Source of the DNA: Halopseudomonas salina
GTDB taxonomy: Bacteria > Pseudomonadota > Gammaproteobacteria > Pseudomonadales > Pseudomonadaceae
NCBI RefSeq assembly: GCF_008641105.1
Contig: NZ_VTTI01000006.1
Location: 238,139 to 302,138, forward strand
Reading direction: 5' to 3'
DNA: 64,000 nucleotides
Position numbers and translations under genes: made by a program. This document shows, piece after piece, positions 16,820-25,342 of the stretch. The notes beneath the pieces are model-generated. The model saw only the letters and a list, made by a program, of their open reading frames with translations, made no database searches and had not been told where the DNA came from. The first letter of the stretch is position 1, and every line of letters begins with the position of its first letter.

Positions 16820-18711
16820 CTCCCGCAGTGATGGATGTCGGTGGCTTCACTGTCGGCGGCGACCAGGTCTTCGTGATTGCCGAGGTGGGTAATAATCACA
16901 ACGGCTCGCTGCCGCTGGCCAAAGAGCTGGTCGACGCCGCCATTGCCGTAGGTGCCGACTGCGTCAAGTTCCAGCTGCGTGACCGGGCCGCGCTGTATCG
17001 TAGCAAGGCAGATGGCTCCCGGGCTGAGGACCTGGGTGTGGAGTACATCCAGGATCTGCTGGACAAGGTAGAACTGACGCTGGCGGAGCATCGTGATCTG
17101 CGCGACTATTGCGCCAGCAAGGACATGCTTTATCTCTGCACACCCTGGGATGAGTCCAGCGTCGACGCGCTTGCCGACTTTGATCTCCCGGCCGTCAAGC
17201 TGGCCTCGGCAGACCTTTGCAACCCCTATCTGATCGCCAAGGCAGCCTCCCTGGGCAAGCCCATGATTCTCTCCACGGGTATGTCATTCGAGCATGAGGT
17301 CGTTGCTGCTATCGCTCAGTTGAGTGAGCTGGATGTTCCCTTCGCATTGTTGCACTGCAACAGTGCCTATCCAGCCCCGGAAACCGATATCCAGCTCAAC
17401 TACATCGGGCGCATGCGTGAACTGCACGGCTTGATCGGCTACTCCGGCCATGAGCGGGGTATCGCCATTTCGCTAGCCGCAGTGGCGCTGGGTGCCAAGC
17501 TGATCGAGCGACACATCACGCTCGATCGCGGTATGGAAGGTCCGGACCACCTGGCCAGCCTTGAGCCTGCAGAATTCAGACAGCTGGTGGAGGGTGTGCG
17601 TCAGTTGGAAAAGGCATTGCCCTGCCCGGGCATGCGGCGCCAGGTCAGTCAGGGCGAGCTGCTGAATCGCGAAAACCTTGGCAAGAGCGTGATTGCCGTG
17701 ACTGCGATCAAATCTGGCGATGTATTCACCCAGGACAAGCTGCGCGTCGCGAGTCCCGGTCAGGGCCTGGCACCTTATCGCCTGGCAGACCTGCTTGGCC
17801 GGAGCGCCTGTCGTGACATTGAGCAGGGAGATTTTCTGTTTGAAAGCGATATTGACGGCGCCGAGCAGAAGACCTTGAAATTTGATTTGCCGGTTCGTTG
17901 GGGCGTTCCTGTGCGCTACCATGATTTTCTGCAGTATCATTCGCGCATAGCACCGGATCTATACGAGTTTCATCTGTCCTATCGTGATTTGTCGGTTGAC
18001 CCCGAGCCCTATCTCAAGCCGGTGGCATGCAGCCGTCTGGTCGTGCATGCGCCTGAGCTGTTCGAGAACAGTGAGCTGCTTGACCTGGTGGCAGATGACG
18101 AAGCGTACCGCCAGCGTTCAATCGCCAACCTGCAACGTGTTGTCGATGCGACGCAACGTATTGCCGCCTTCTTTCCTCAGGCTGACGCGCAATTGATCGT
18201 GGCCAATGTGGGTGGTTTCTCCGCCGACGCTCCTCTTCCCGTCGCGCGGCGCGAGATGCTGTACCAGCGTTTCAGCGAGTCCTGCGCGCAAATTGATTTT
18301 GGCCCCACTGAACTGATCCCACAGAACATGGCGCCGTTCCCGTGGCACTTCGGCGGACAGCGGCATCAGAATATCTTCATGATGCCGGACGAACTGGCGC
18401 AGAAGGCAGAGGCCCTTGGTTTGCGCCTGTGTCTGGACCTGTCCCATCTGCAGATGACCTGCTTTCACTTTGAGCTGGATTTTCAGGCCGCGTTGCGGCG
18501 CCTGCTGCCGTTGTCCGCGCATCTGCACGTGGCGGATGCCAAGGGCACCAATGGCGAGGGTGTGTTGATGGGTACTGGAGATGTCGACTGGCCGGCGACC
18601 TGGGCGCAGATCAGGGAGGCAGATGCCAGCTTCATTCCCGAAGTCTGGCAGGGCCACAAGGACCACGGTGCGGGTTTCTGGGCGGCCCTGGTCTACTTGC
18701 AATCATTATGA
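16798..18711 (+). CDS. NeuB-like synthase with SAF domain fused to a xylose-isomerase-like TIM barrel
   Basis: 637 residues. Residues about 20-285 are a NeuB-type condensing domain (VIAEVGNNHNGSLPLAKE, GADCVKFQLRD, YSGHERGIAISLAA, IERHITLDR...GPDH), which joins PEP to an aldose in sialic/legionaminic/pseudaminic acid synthesis. Residues about 295-355 are the SAF/antifreeze-like lid (KSVIAVTAIKSGDVF, GRSACRDIEQGD). Residues about 360-637 form a second, AP-endonuclease-2/sugar-isomerase TIM barrel with probable metal ligands in LIPQNM, CLDLSHLQM, HLHVADAKG and FIPEVWQGH. Standard NeuB proteins are about 350 residues, so the fusion is unusual. No CMP-sugar synthetase (NeuA) is in the window. Confidence 0.85.
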   Translation: MANENTMTPAVMDVGGFTVGGDQVFVIAEVGNNHNGSLPLAKELVDAAIAVGADCVKFQLRDRAALYRSKADGSRAEDLGVEYIQDLLDKVELTLAEHRDLRDYCASKDMLYLCTPWDESSVDALADFDLPAVKLASADLCNPYLIAKAASLGKPMILSTGMSFEHEVVAAIAQLSELDVPFALLHCNSAYPAPETDIQLNYIGRMRELHGLIGYSGHERGIAISLAAVALGAKLIERHITLDRGMEGPDHLASLEPAEFRQLVEGVRQLEKALPCPGMRRQVSQGELLNRENLGKSVIAVTAIKSGDVFTQDKLRVASPGQGLAPYRLADLLGRSACRDIEQGDFLFESDIDGAEQKTLKFDLPVRWGVPVRYHDFLQYHSRIAPDLYEFHLSYRDLSVDPEPYLKPVACSRLVVHAPELFENSELLDLVADDEAYRQRSIANLQRVVDATQRIAAFFPQADAQLIVANVGGFSADAPLPVARREMLYQRFSESCAQIDFGPTELIPQNMAPFPWHFGGQRHQNIFMMPDELAQKAEALGLRLCLDLSHLQMTCFHFELDFQAALRRLLPLSAHLHVADAKGTNGEGVLMGTGDVDWPATWAQIREADASFIPEVWQGHKDHGAGFWAALVYLQSL

Positions 18712-18721
18712 GGCTCCATCT

Positions 18722-19912
18722 ATGAATACCGACGATCTCACCCAGCGTTTGGAGTCGTTGCTATGCGAGCCGTTGGAGTCCATCCGCGAGCGCCAGGCCA
18801 CTACTCTGGAGCGCCTGATAGGAGGCCTCGACCGTCCCTTCGCACTGTTTGGAGCCAGCCACCTTGGTCGCAAGGCTCTGATGGTTCTGAAGGAAAAGGG
18901 CTTGGCCCCTTGCGCCCTCATGGATAACAATCCGGCACTGTGGGGGACCTATATCGAATCGGTGCCGGTGTATAGCCCCGCGCAGTTAGTCGATCAATGG
19001 AGCGGCGAGCTGCCAGCAGTGATATGTACCATCTGGAGTGGCCATATCCACGATTGCATGGAAGATCGACTTAAACCGCTGCGTGAGTTGGGGTTTAAAC
19101 GCATCGCACTGTTTGGGCACCTGGCTTGGCGGTATCCGCAGGATTTCTTGCCACACTATTGTATGGATTTGCCAGAGTACGTGGTGCCGGAGGCTGATGC
19201 TATCCGCCGCGCCTTCGCTCTGCTGGGAGATGAGACTTCGCGTCGGCTGTTCGTTGACCATGTCGAGTGGCGGCTGCATCTGGATCACGATCTGCTGCCG
19301 GTCTCTTCGCCGCTGCAGATTTACTTTGACGCCCGGTTCAGTACCGATTTCGCCGAGGAGGTAGTGTTCGACCTGGGCGCCTTCAACGGCGATACAATGG
19401 AGGGCTATCTGGCCAGCGGTCGCGGCTACCGCGAGTATCATTGCTTCGAGCCAGTGGCACGTAACTTCGCCGAGCTGCAGACTTGCCTGAAGCGACTGGC
19501 GCGCCCCGACCTGTATGTCCACCGCCTGGCGGTCGGCGACAACGTTGGCGGAGTGCTGATTGAAGCGACTAACGGCCCCTCGTCCAGGGTTGGTATGGGT
19601 GACGAGCGGGTGCCCATGACTACTTTGGACCACCTTGCGGCCCAGGGCATGCTCCCTACTTTCATCAAGATCGACATCGAAGGCCACGAACCTCAATGTC
19701 TCGCCGGTGGCCGTCGGCTGATTGCCGAGCTCCAGCCGCTGATCGCGGTGAGCGTCTACCACGAACAGAACCACCTATGGCGCATTCTGCTGCAGCTGCA
19801 CGAATACCACGAGGGCTACCGCTACAGTCTTTGCCCCCATGTCAGTGATGGTTGGGACCTGGTTCTCTACGCGGTTCCTGCTGATCGTATCCCCGCCCCA
19901 TTACCGGTATGA
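18722..19912 (+). CDS. FkbM-family methyltransferase with N-terminal Rossmann-like domain
   Basis: 396 residues from the ATG at 18722, behind a GAGG site 11 bases after the previous stop. Residues about 35-140 form a nucleotide-binding-like domain (FALFGASHLGRKAL, ALMDNNPALWG). Residues about 215-395 form the FkbM SAM-dependent methyltransferase (VVFDLGAFNGDTMEGYL, CFEPVARNF, IKIDIEGHEP). FkbM enzymes usually O-methylate sugars or polyketides. In this cluster it probably methylates a glycan sugar. The N-terminal domain resembles the C-terminal domain of the pyruvyltransferase encoded at 27392. Confidence 0.85.
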   Translation: MNTDDLTQRLESLLCEPLESIRERQATTLERLIGGLDRPFALFGASHLGRKALMVLKEKGLAPCALMDNNPALWGTYIESVPVYSPAQLVDQWSGELPAVICTIWSGHIHDCMEDRLKPLRELGFKRIALFGHLAWRYPQDFLPHYCMDLPEYVVPEADAIRRAFALLGDETSRRLFVDHVEWRLHLDHDLLPVSSPLQIYFDARFSTDFAEEVVFDLGAFNGDTMEGYLASGRGYREYHCFEPVARNFAELQTCLKRLARPDLYVHRLAVGDNVGGVLIEATNGPSSRVGMGDERVPMTTLDHLAAQGMLPTFIKIDIEGHEPQCLAGGRRLIAELQPLIAVSVYHEQNHLWRILLQLHEYHEGYRYSLCPHVSDGWDLVLYAVPADRIPAPLPV

Positions 19913-21714
19913 GTACCAATTCCATGCGTGTTGCCGATTACATCTTTGATTTCATCGCCAGACAGGGCGTTAACCACATTTTTTTCCTGCCTGGTGGTGG
20001 TGCCATGCATTTGAACAATGCGCTGTATCGCCGGACTGATCTGACGCCTGTGAGCATGTTGCACGAACAGGGCGCCGCTATTGCTGCGGAGGGCTACGCG
20101 CGTACGTCTGGTGGCCTCGGGGTATGCCTGGTGACCTCCGGGCCGGGGGCCACCAACGCCATGACGGGGCTGGCCGGGGCGTGGTTCGAGTCGACCCCGA
20201 CGCTCTTCGTGTCCGGGCAGGTCAAACGTGCGGACCTGAAAGGCAACACTGGCCTGCGCCAACTGGGTACTCAGGAACTCGACATTGTCAGTGTCGCTGG
20301 GCCGCTGAGCAAATACGCGGTCTGCCTGCTGGATCCGTTGCGCGTGCGCTATGAATTAGAGAAAGCGCTGCATCTGATGCTCAGTGGCCGCAAGGGACCG
20401 GCCTGGATTGACGTGCCTTTGGATGTGCAGGCAACCGAGATAGATCCTCAGGAACTGGAGGGGTTCGTGCCGGAACAGGCAGAAGCCTCGCTTTGGCCCG
20501 AGGAGGCCGCACTGGCGCGTCTGATGGGCCGGCTGCGGGCTGCCCAGCGCCCGGTACTGTTAGTGGGCAATGGCGTGCATGCCGCCGGGGCGGAAGTTGA
20601 GCTGCGCCAGTTGATCGAGGATCTGGGTATCCCGACGCTGACGACCTGGATTGGTGCCGACCTGCTGGAGCATGGGCATCCGCTTTACGTCGGACGGTGC
20701 GGCACGGTGGCACCTCGCGGACCGAACTTTGCAGTGCAGAATGCCGACCTGGTGATCGCCATCGGCTGTCGGATGGATTTTTCCATCACCGGCTTCAATC
20801 GCGCCCATTTTGCTCGCGCAGCTGAGATAGTGGTGGTTGATATCGATCCGGCAGAGATACTGAAGCTGGGCGACATGCCGGATGAGAGTTTTGTCTGTGA
20901 TGCAAAAGAGTTCATTAAGCAATTGCACAGTATCAATGACGGCGGGTCGCTGGACTGCGAGGCATGGCGTGCACGCTGCGCTGCCTGGAAGGAGGCTTAT
21001 GCGGTGGTGTTGCCCGAGTATCGGCAGGCGGGCGCCTACGTCAATACCTATGTATTTACCGAGCTGCTCTCTGAGTTGATGTCCGAGGGAGACCAGATCA
21101 TCCCAGGTAGTTCTGGCGCGGCGCTGGACACCTTCTGGCTGGCGCTGCGCCTGAAGCGGGGGCAACGTGCGGTGGCCACTGGGGGGCTGGGCTCCATGGG
21201 TTATGGTCTGCCGGCGTCCATCGGCGGCTGCCTGGGCAGCGGCGGGCGTCGCACGGTTTCAATTGATGGTGATGGCGGCTTTGTGATGAATATTCAGGAG
21301 CTGGAAGTGGTCCGGCGCCTGAAGCTGCCGATTAAGTATTTTGTTCTCAACAACAATGGTTATGCTTCGATTCGGGCATCTCAGGGTGGGTATTTCAAAC
21401 AGATCATAGGCTGCGATCCGGCCTCTGGCTTGACCTTGCCAGATATCTCGGCGCTGGCTGCAGCTTTCGGTCTGCCGGTTATGCAGGTAGATGGCACCGG
21501 TGATTTGCGCTCTACCATTGAGCAGGCTCTGGCGCTCGACGGGCCTGTGGTCTGTGAGGTCATGGTTGAGCCTGATCAGGCAATTGGTCCACGGATAACG
21601 TCGCGAATCGAACATAACGGCGTCATGGTTTCAAGTCCTCTGGAAGACCTTTTCCCCTTTCTGGAGCGCGATGAGCTGCGCGCCAACATGTTGATTCCCC
21701 TGGTGGAGGAGTGA
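19909..21714 (+). CDS. ThDP-dependent acetolactate-synthase-like enzyme (YerE-like candidate)
   Basis: 601 residues with the full ThDP-enzyme layout: Pyr domain with catalytic glutamate in MLHEQGAAIAAEGYAR (Glu53), central domain, and PP domain with GDGGFVMNIQELE...LNNNGYASIRASQ (GDG to NN motif). Sugar-cluster homologues include YerE, a ThDP/FAD enzyme that adds a two-carbon unit from pyruvate to C4 of CDP-4-keto-3,6-dideoxyglucose in yersiniose synthesis. RfbF-G-H in the same operon would make that acceptor, so a branched-sugar role is a reasonable inference. A true acetolactate synthase is less likely: there is no ilvN and no branched-chain amino-acid context. Confidence 0.8.
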   Translation: MSTNSMRVADYIFDFIARQGVNHIFFLPGGGAMHLNNALYRRTDLTPVSMLHEQGAAIAAEGYARTSGGLGVCLVTSGPGATNAMTGLAGAWFESTPTLFVSGQVKRADLKGNTGLRQLGTQELDIVSVAGPLSKYAVCLLDPLRVRYELEKALHLMLSGRKGPAWIDVPLDVQATEIDPQELEGFVPEQAEASLWPEEAALARLMGRLRAAQRPVLLVGNGVHAAGAEVELRQLIEDLGIPTLTTWIGADLLEHGHPLYVGRCGTVAPRGPNFAVQNADLVIAIGCRMDFSITGFNRAHFARAAEIVVVDIDPAEILKLGDMPDESFVCDAKEFIKQLHSINDGGSLDCEAWRARCAAWKEAYAVVLPEYRQAGAYVNTYVFTELLSELMSEGDQIIPGSSGAALDTFWLALRLKRGQRAVATGGLGSMGYGLPASIGGCLGSGGRRTVSIDGDGGFVMNIQELEVVRRLKLPIKYFVLNNNGYASIRASQGGYFKQIIGCDPASGLTLPDISALAAAFGLPVMQVDGTGDLRSTIEQALALDGPVVCEVMVEPDQAIGPRITSRIEHNGVMVSSPLEDLFPFLERDELRANMLIPLVEE

Positions 21715-21715
21715 T

Positions 21716-22603
21716 ATGACCGACTACCTGGCAGCTTATGCCGAGGGCGGCTTGTATACCATGCAAGGCCGACTCAGCGAGCCTGAAGAGGGCCGCTTTC
21801 AATCCTTCCCGCGTAGCCAGTGGCGTTTGGAAATCGAACGTGCCGCGCAGATCGGGCTGCGGGGTATCGAATGGATCTACGACCTTTACGGAGAAGGCAG
21901 CAACCCGATAGAAACCCAATCCGGACGTCGAGAGCTCGGCGGACTGCTGGAGCAGCATGGTCTTGCTGTGGTGTCCGTCTGTGCCGACTACTTCATGGAT
22001 CGTCCACTTTTGCGTTGCAGTCCCGAGGAGCACGGGGCCTTGATTGACCGGCTGGAGTGGCTGCTCGGCGTGTGTGCCGAGCTGGGGGTCGGGCGGGTGG
22101 TGTTGCCATTCGTGGATGCGTCCAGCATCCGCAATGCTGCGGAGCGCGCCCAGGTGGTTGCGGCGCTGCGGCAAGTGCTGCCAAGCGCCGAGCGTCAGGG
22201 CGTGGAACTGCACCTGGAAACCGATCTCGGCCCGGAGGCGTTCCGCCAGCTGCTTGCGGAGCTTGAACACCCGCTGATTTGCGTCAACTACGATGCGGGC
22301 AACAGCGCCTCGCTCGGGTACCTACCCGAGGAGGAGTTCGCGGCCTATGGTGCGCGGGTCGGTAGTGTCCACATCAAGGACCGTCAACGGGGCGCCGGCA
22401 CGGTGGAGCTGGGGCAGGGCGATACGGACTTTCGCAGCTTGCGCGAGCAACTGCTCAAATACGACTATCACGGTGATTTTGTGCTTCAGGTCGCTCGTGG
22501 CGAGGCTGGGGATGAGCCGCGCTGGCTTTCAGAAATGGCGCATCTCGCGGCTGACTGGTTGCGTGGTTGCGCCCTGAATGATGAAAAGAGAGATATAACG
22601 TGA
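21716..22603 (+). CDS. Xylose-isomerase-like TIM-barrel sugar isomerase/epimerase
   Basis: 295 residues of the AP-endonuclease-2/sugar-phosphate isomerase superfamily. Probable metal ligands lie in LHLETDLG, CVNYDAGNSASLGY, SVHIKDRQRG and the final VLQVARGE segment. It starts one base after the ThDP gene stop and overlaps the next gene by 4 bases. It is similar in type to the TIM barrel fused to the NeuB-like protein, so the operon encodes two such barrels. Substrate unknown. Confidence 0.75.
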   Translation: MTDYLAAYAEGGLYTMQGRLSEPEEGRFQSFPRSQWRLEIERAAQIGLRGIEWIYDLYGEGSNPIETQSGRRELGGLLEQHGLAVVSVCADYFMDRPLLRCSPEEHGALIDRLEWLLGVCAELGVGRVVLPFVDASSIRNAAERAQVVAALRQVLPSAERQGVELHLETDLGPEAFRQLLAELEHPLICVNYDAGNSASLGYLPEEEFAAYGARVGSVHIKDRQRGAGTVELGQGDTDFRSLREQLLKYDYHGDFVLQVARGEAGDEPRWLSEMAHLAADWLRGCALNDEKRDIT

Positions 22604-23661
22604 AGATTCTGTTCTGTGGACTGGGGGGGATTGGTCAGCGCCATCTGCGTAACCTGCGCCTGTTGCTGGGTGATGCGCTGGAGGTGCACGCCTATCGTGT
22701 GCGGGGCCAGCGCATCAAGTTGCTGGACAACCTGACAATCGATGAAGGTGCGGATCTGGAAAAGGATTACGCCATCCAGGTACACCATGAGCTGGCTGAG
22801 GCGCTGGCGCAACAGCCAGCGGCGGTCTTTATCTGCAATCCCAACGCGCTACACGTGCCGGTAGCACTGGAGTGTGTGCGTGCCGGTGTTCCCGTGTTCA
22901 TGGAAAAGCCGTTGGCCAGTGATCTGACAGATGTTGACCAGCTGCTTGCCGAGGTAGAGAAGCGCAAGCTGCTGTTCCATGTTGGCTACAACTTCCGTTT
23001 TCATCCCGGGTTACAGCGGCTCAAGACCTTGCTCGAAAAGGGATTCTTTGGGCGGCTTGTCAGCGTGCGCTCGGAGATCGGAGAGTATCTGCCTAACTGG
23101 CACCGCTATGAGGATTATCGGCAGATGTATGCCGCTCGGGCCGATCAGGGCGGTGGCGTCATCCTCTCGCAGATTCACGAAATGGATCTGATCTACTGGT
23201 ATTTCGGTCTACCTCGCAGCCTGGTCTGCCATGGTGGCCATCTCAGCGGGTTGGAAATCGATGTGGAAGACACTGCTTCATCCTTGATGCGTTTCGAGGG
23301 TGACAATGGTTGTTTTCCTCTCATGCTGCATCAGGATTTTGTGCAACGTCCACCGTCGCGCAGATTCAAGATCGTCGGCGATGCTGGCTGCGCCGAAATG
23401 GATCTGATTGCCAACTGCTTGTATGTCTACGATGAGGTGGGAGAACTCTGCGAGCAGAACGACTTTGCCGGTTTTAACCGCAATGACATGTTTCTGGCGC
23501 AGGCCAGGCATTTTCTCGATTGTCTGACTAACGGCACCAAGCCCGTGGTGGATATCACCGAAGGTGTGCAGAGTCTGCGTATGGCACTGGCTGCACGGCG
23601 CTCGTTGCGCGAAGGGTGCGAGGTGCAATTGAGTGAGGTGAACATCCATGGCCAGCGTTGA
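22600..23661 (+). CDS. Gfo/Idh/MocA-family NAD(P)-dependent oxidoreductase
   Basis: 353 residues. The N-terminal Rossmann motif is FCGLGGIGQRHLRN, followed by FICNPNALHVP and the family catalytic motif EKPLA (VFMEKPLAS). The C-terminal alpha/beta domain includes GGGVILSQIHEMDLIYW, where the His serves catalysis. Members reduce or oxidise keto/hydroxy groups on (nucleotide) sugars. It overlaps its upstream neighbour by 4 bases and its downstream neighbour by 14. The step in this pathway is unknown. Confidence 0.85.
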   Translation: MKILFCGLGGIGQRHLRNLRLLLGDALEVHAYRVRGQRIKLLDNLTIDEGADLEKDYAIQVHHELAEALAQQPAAVFICNPNALHVPVALECVRAGVPVFMEKPLASDLTDVDQLLAEVEKRKLLFHVGYNFRFHPGLQRLKTLLEKGFFGRLVSVRSEIGEYLPNWHRYEDYRQMYAARADQGGGVILSQIHEMDLIYWYFGLPRSLVCHGGHLSGLEIDVEDTASSLMRFEGDNGCFPLMLHQDFVQRPPSRRFKIVGDAGCAEMDLIANCLYVYDEVGELCEQNDFAGFNRNDMFLAQARHFLDCLTNGTKPVVDITEGVQSLRMALAARRSLREGCEVQLSEVNIHGQR

Positions 23662-24478
23662 AACGCTGTTTCGCCTGGATGACCGGGTGGCGTTGATTAC
23701 CGGCGGCGCAGGTTTACTGGGCTATCAGCATGCAGCCACCATTGCGGCGCTGGGCGGCTTGCCGGTGCTGCTTGATATCAACGCCGCCGAGCTGATGAAA
23801 AACGCCGCGAGGCTTGAAGCTGAAACGGGATACAAGGCGCTGACGCTGGTCGCCGATATCACGGACGTGGACGCGCTACGCTCGGCGGATGAGCAAGTGC
23901 AGGCACATCATGGGCGATTGGATATTCTGATCAATAATGCCGCGCGTAATCCCAAGGTAGAAAAGGCTGGTGATCAGGACTTTTCCCGTCTGGAACACTT
24001 TCCCTGGGAACAGTGGCGTCTGGATCTGGATGTTGGCCTGGGTGGAGCCTTCAACTGCGCCAAGGTATTTGGTTCGCAGATGGCGCGGCAGGGTAGTGGG
24101 GTGATCATCAATATCGCCTCCGATCTTGGCGTTATTGCGCCGGACCAGCGCCTCTATCGTGTCGAGGGCCTTGAACCGGATAACCAACCGGTCAAGCCGG
24201 TGACTTACTCGGTGGTCAAGCATGGCCTGATTGGCTTGACCAAGTATCTGGCGACCTATTGGTGTGAGCAGGGCATACGCTGCAATGCGCTGTCGCCGGG
24301 TGGTGTCTATGCCGGCCAGAACGACGTGTTCGTCGCCAAGCTGACGCAGCTTATACCCCTTGGCCGCATGGCTGGCGCTGATGAATATCGCGGCGCTATC
24401 GCGTTCCTCTGCTCGGACGCCTCCTCTTATATGAATGGTGCCAACCTGGTAATCGACGGGGGTCGCAGCACATGGTGA
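23648..24478 (+). CDS. SDR-family oxidoreductase (PtmA-like)
   Basis: 276 residues, classical SDR: GGAGLLG cofactor loop, NNAAR, NIASDLG (catalytic Ser) and YSVVK (YxxxK), ending IDGGRSTW. The long insertion around PDQRLYRVEGLEPDNQPVKPVTYSVVK is typical of PtmA/flagellin-modification-type SDRs. It overlaps the Gfo/Idh gene by 14 bases and the following methyltransferase by 7. A redox role in making the operon's unusual sugar is likely; substrate unknown. Confidence 0.83.
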   Translation: MASVETLFRLDDRVALITGGAGLLGYQHAATIAALGGLPVLLDINAAELMKNAARLEAETGYKALTLVADITDVDALRSADEQVQAHHGRLDILINNAARNPKVEKAGDQDFSRLEHFPWEQWRLDLDVGLGGAFNCAKVFGSQMARQGSGVIINIASDLGVIAPDQRLYRVEGLEPDNQPVKPVTYSVVKHGLIGLTKYLATYWCEQGIRCNALSPGGVYAGQNDVFVAKLTQLIPLGRMAGADEYRGAIAFLCSDASSYMNGANLVIDGGRSTW

Positions 24479-25341
24479 GTCGCGAACTGATTGCTCGTCA
24501 CTGTATCTGTTGTGGTGGCGGTAATTTGGAAAAGTCTCCGGCAGTATTGATGCCCTTCGTTGCGCTACGCGTTTTTGGTCATGAGCCGGTGGAAATCACC
24601 GCAGACTGGGGGCTGCGTGATTTGCGTCAAGGGATGGCCTACACCCTGTGCAACTCGCTGCAATGTCAGGAGTGTGGCGCCCTTTTCCTTGACTACCGCT
24701 TTACCGATGAGCAGATGGCAGCGCTGTACCACAACTATCGCGATGCGCAGTACAATGCGCAACGCATTCGTTTCGAGCCGGACTACGTTAAGGTCGTGCC
24801 GCATTACCATCAGCGCGCCGCCTATCTGGATGAGGTGGAGACGTGGCTAGCGCCACACTTGCCCGAGGCCCCTGCCGTACTGGACTGGGGCGGTGATAGC
24901 GGCATCAACAGCTTGTTCCGAGAGCGTAAACGCCTACTGCATATCCATGATATTTCTGGTGTAGAGCTGGTACCCGGCGCCGAGCAAGTCGACATTGAGC
25001 AAATCAGCCAGAATCACTACGATCTGGTGACTTGCAGCCAAGTGTTGGAGCATGTGTCGTTCCCACTGGAGCTTGTGGAGCGGATGCTGCCGGCCCTTGA
25101 TTCTGGGGCACTGCTCTATCTGGAAGTTCCCCACGAGGCTCTGATGCGCGAGCACCCGGGCAATCTGGATCTGGCACACCGTAAGCGACACTGGCACGAA
25201 CACGTTAATTTCTTTACCGAAACTGCCATGCGCCGGCTTCTGGAGCGCCTGGGCCTGACGGTGCTGGATGTGCTGCACCTGCCGGTAGACGTGGGTTGGA
25301 CTCGCGGCGAGGTAATGGGCGTGTTGGCGAGGTCGACCTGA
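24472..25341 (+). CDS. Class I SAM methyltransferase with N-terminal zinc-ribbon-like cysteines
   Basis: 289 residues. The N-terminus has HCICCGG and CNSLQCQECGALFLDYRF, a CxxC...CxxC arrangement suggesting a zinc-binding domain. Then comes a Methyltransf_23-like fold: AVLDWGGDSGINS (motif I, variant glycines), CSQVLEHVSFP and LYLEVPHEALM. Zinc-ribbon methyltransferases of this kind include sugar C-methyltransferases (TylCIII-like), but those carry a C-terminal domain that is missing here. It starts inside the end of the SDR gene. Confidence 0.75.
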   Translation: MVSRELIARHCICCGGGNLEKSPAVLMPFVALRVFGHEPVEITADWGLRDLRQGMAYTLCNSLQCQECGALFLDYRFTDEQMAALYHNYRDAQYNAQRIRFEPDYVKVVPHYHQRAAYLDEVETWLAPHLPEAPAVLDWGGDSGINSLFRERKRLLHIHDISGVELVPGAEQVDIEQISQNHYDLVTCSQVLEHVSFPLELVERMLPALDSGALLYLEVPHEALMREHPGNLDLAHRKRHWHEHVNFFTETAMRRLLERLGLTVLDVLHLPVDVGWTRGEVMGVLARST

Positions 25342-25342
25342 C

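Noticed and set aside
16798..18711. Calling the NeuB-like fusion a sialic, legionaminic or pseudaminic acid synthase
   Set aside because: No neuA/legF/pseF, pseB/C/H or legB/C/H genes are in view and the C-terminal barrel is atypical, so the specific sugar cannot be named.
19909..21714. Calling the ThDP enzyme acetolactate synthase (ilvB)
   Set aside because: No small subunit and no amino-acid genes; it is embedded and overlapping within a sugar operon, so a YerE-like or related role fits better.
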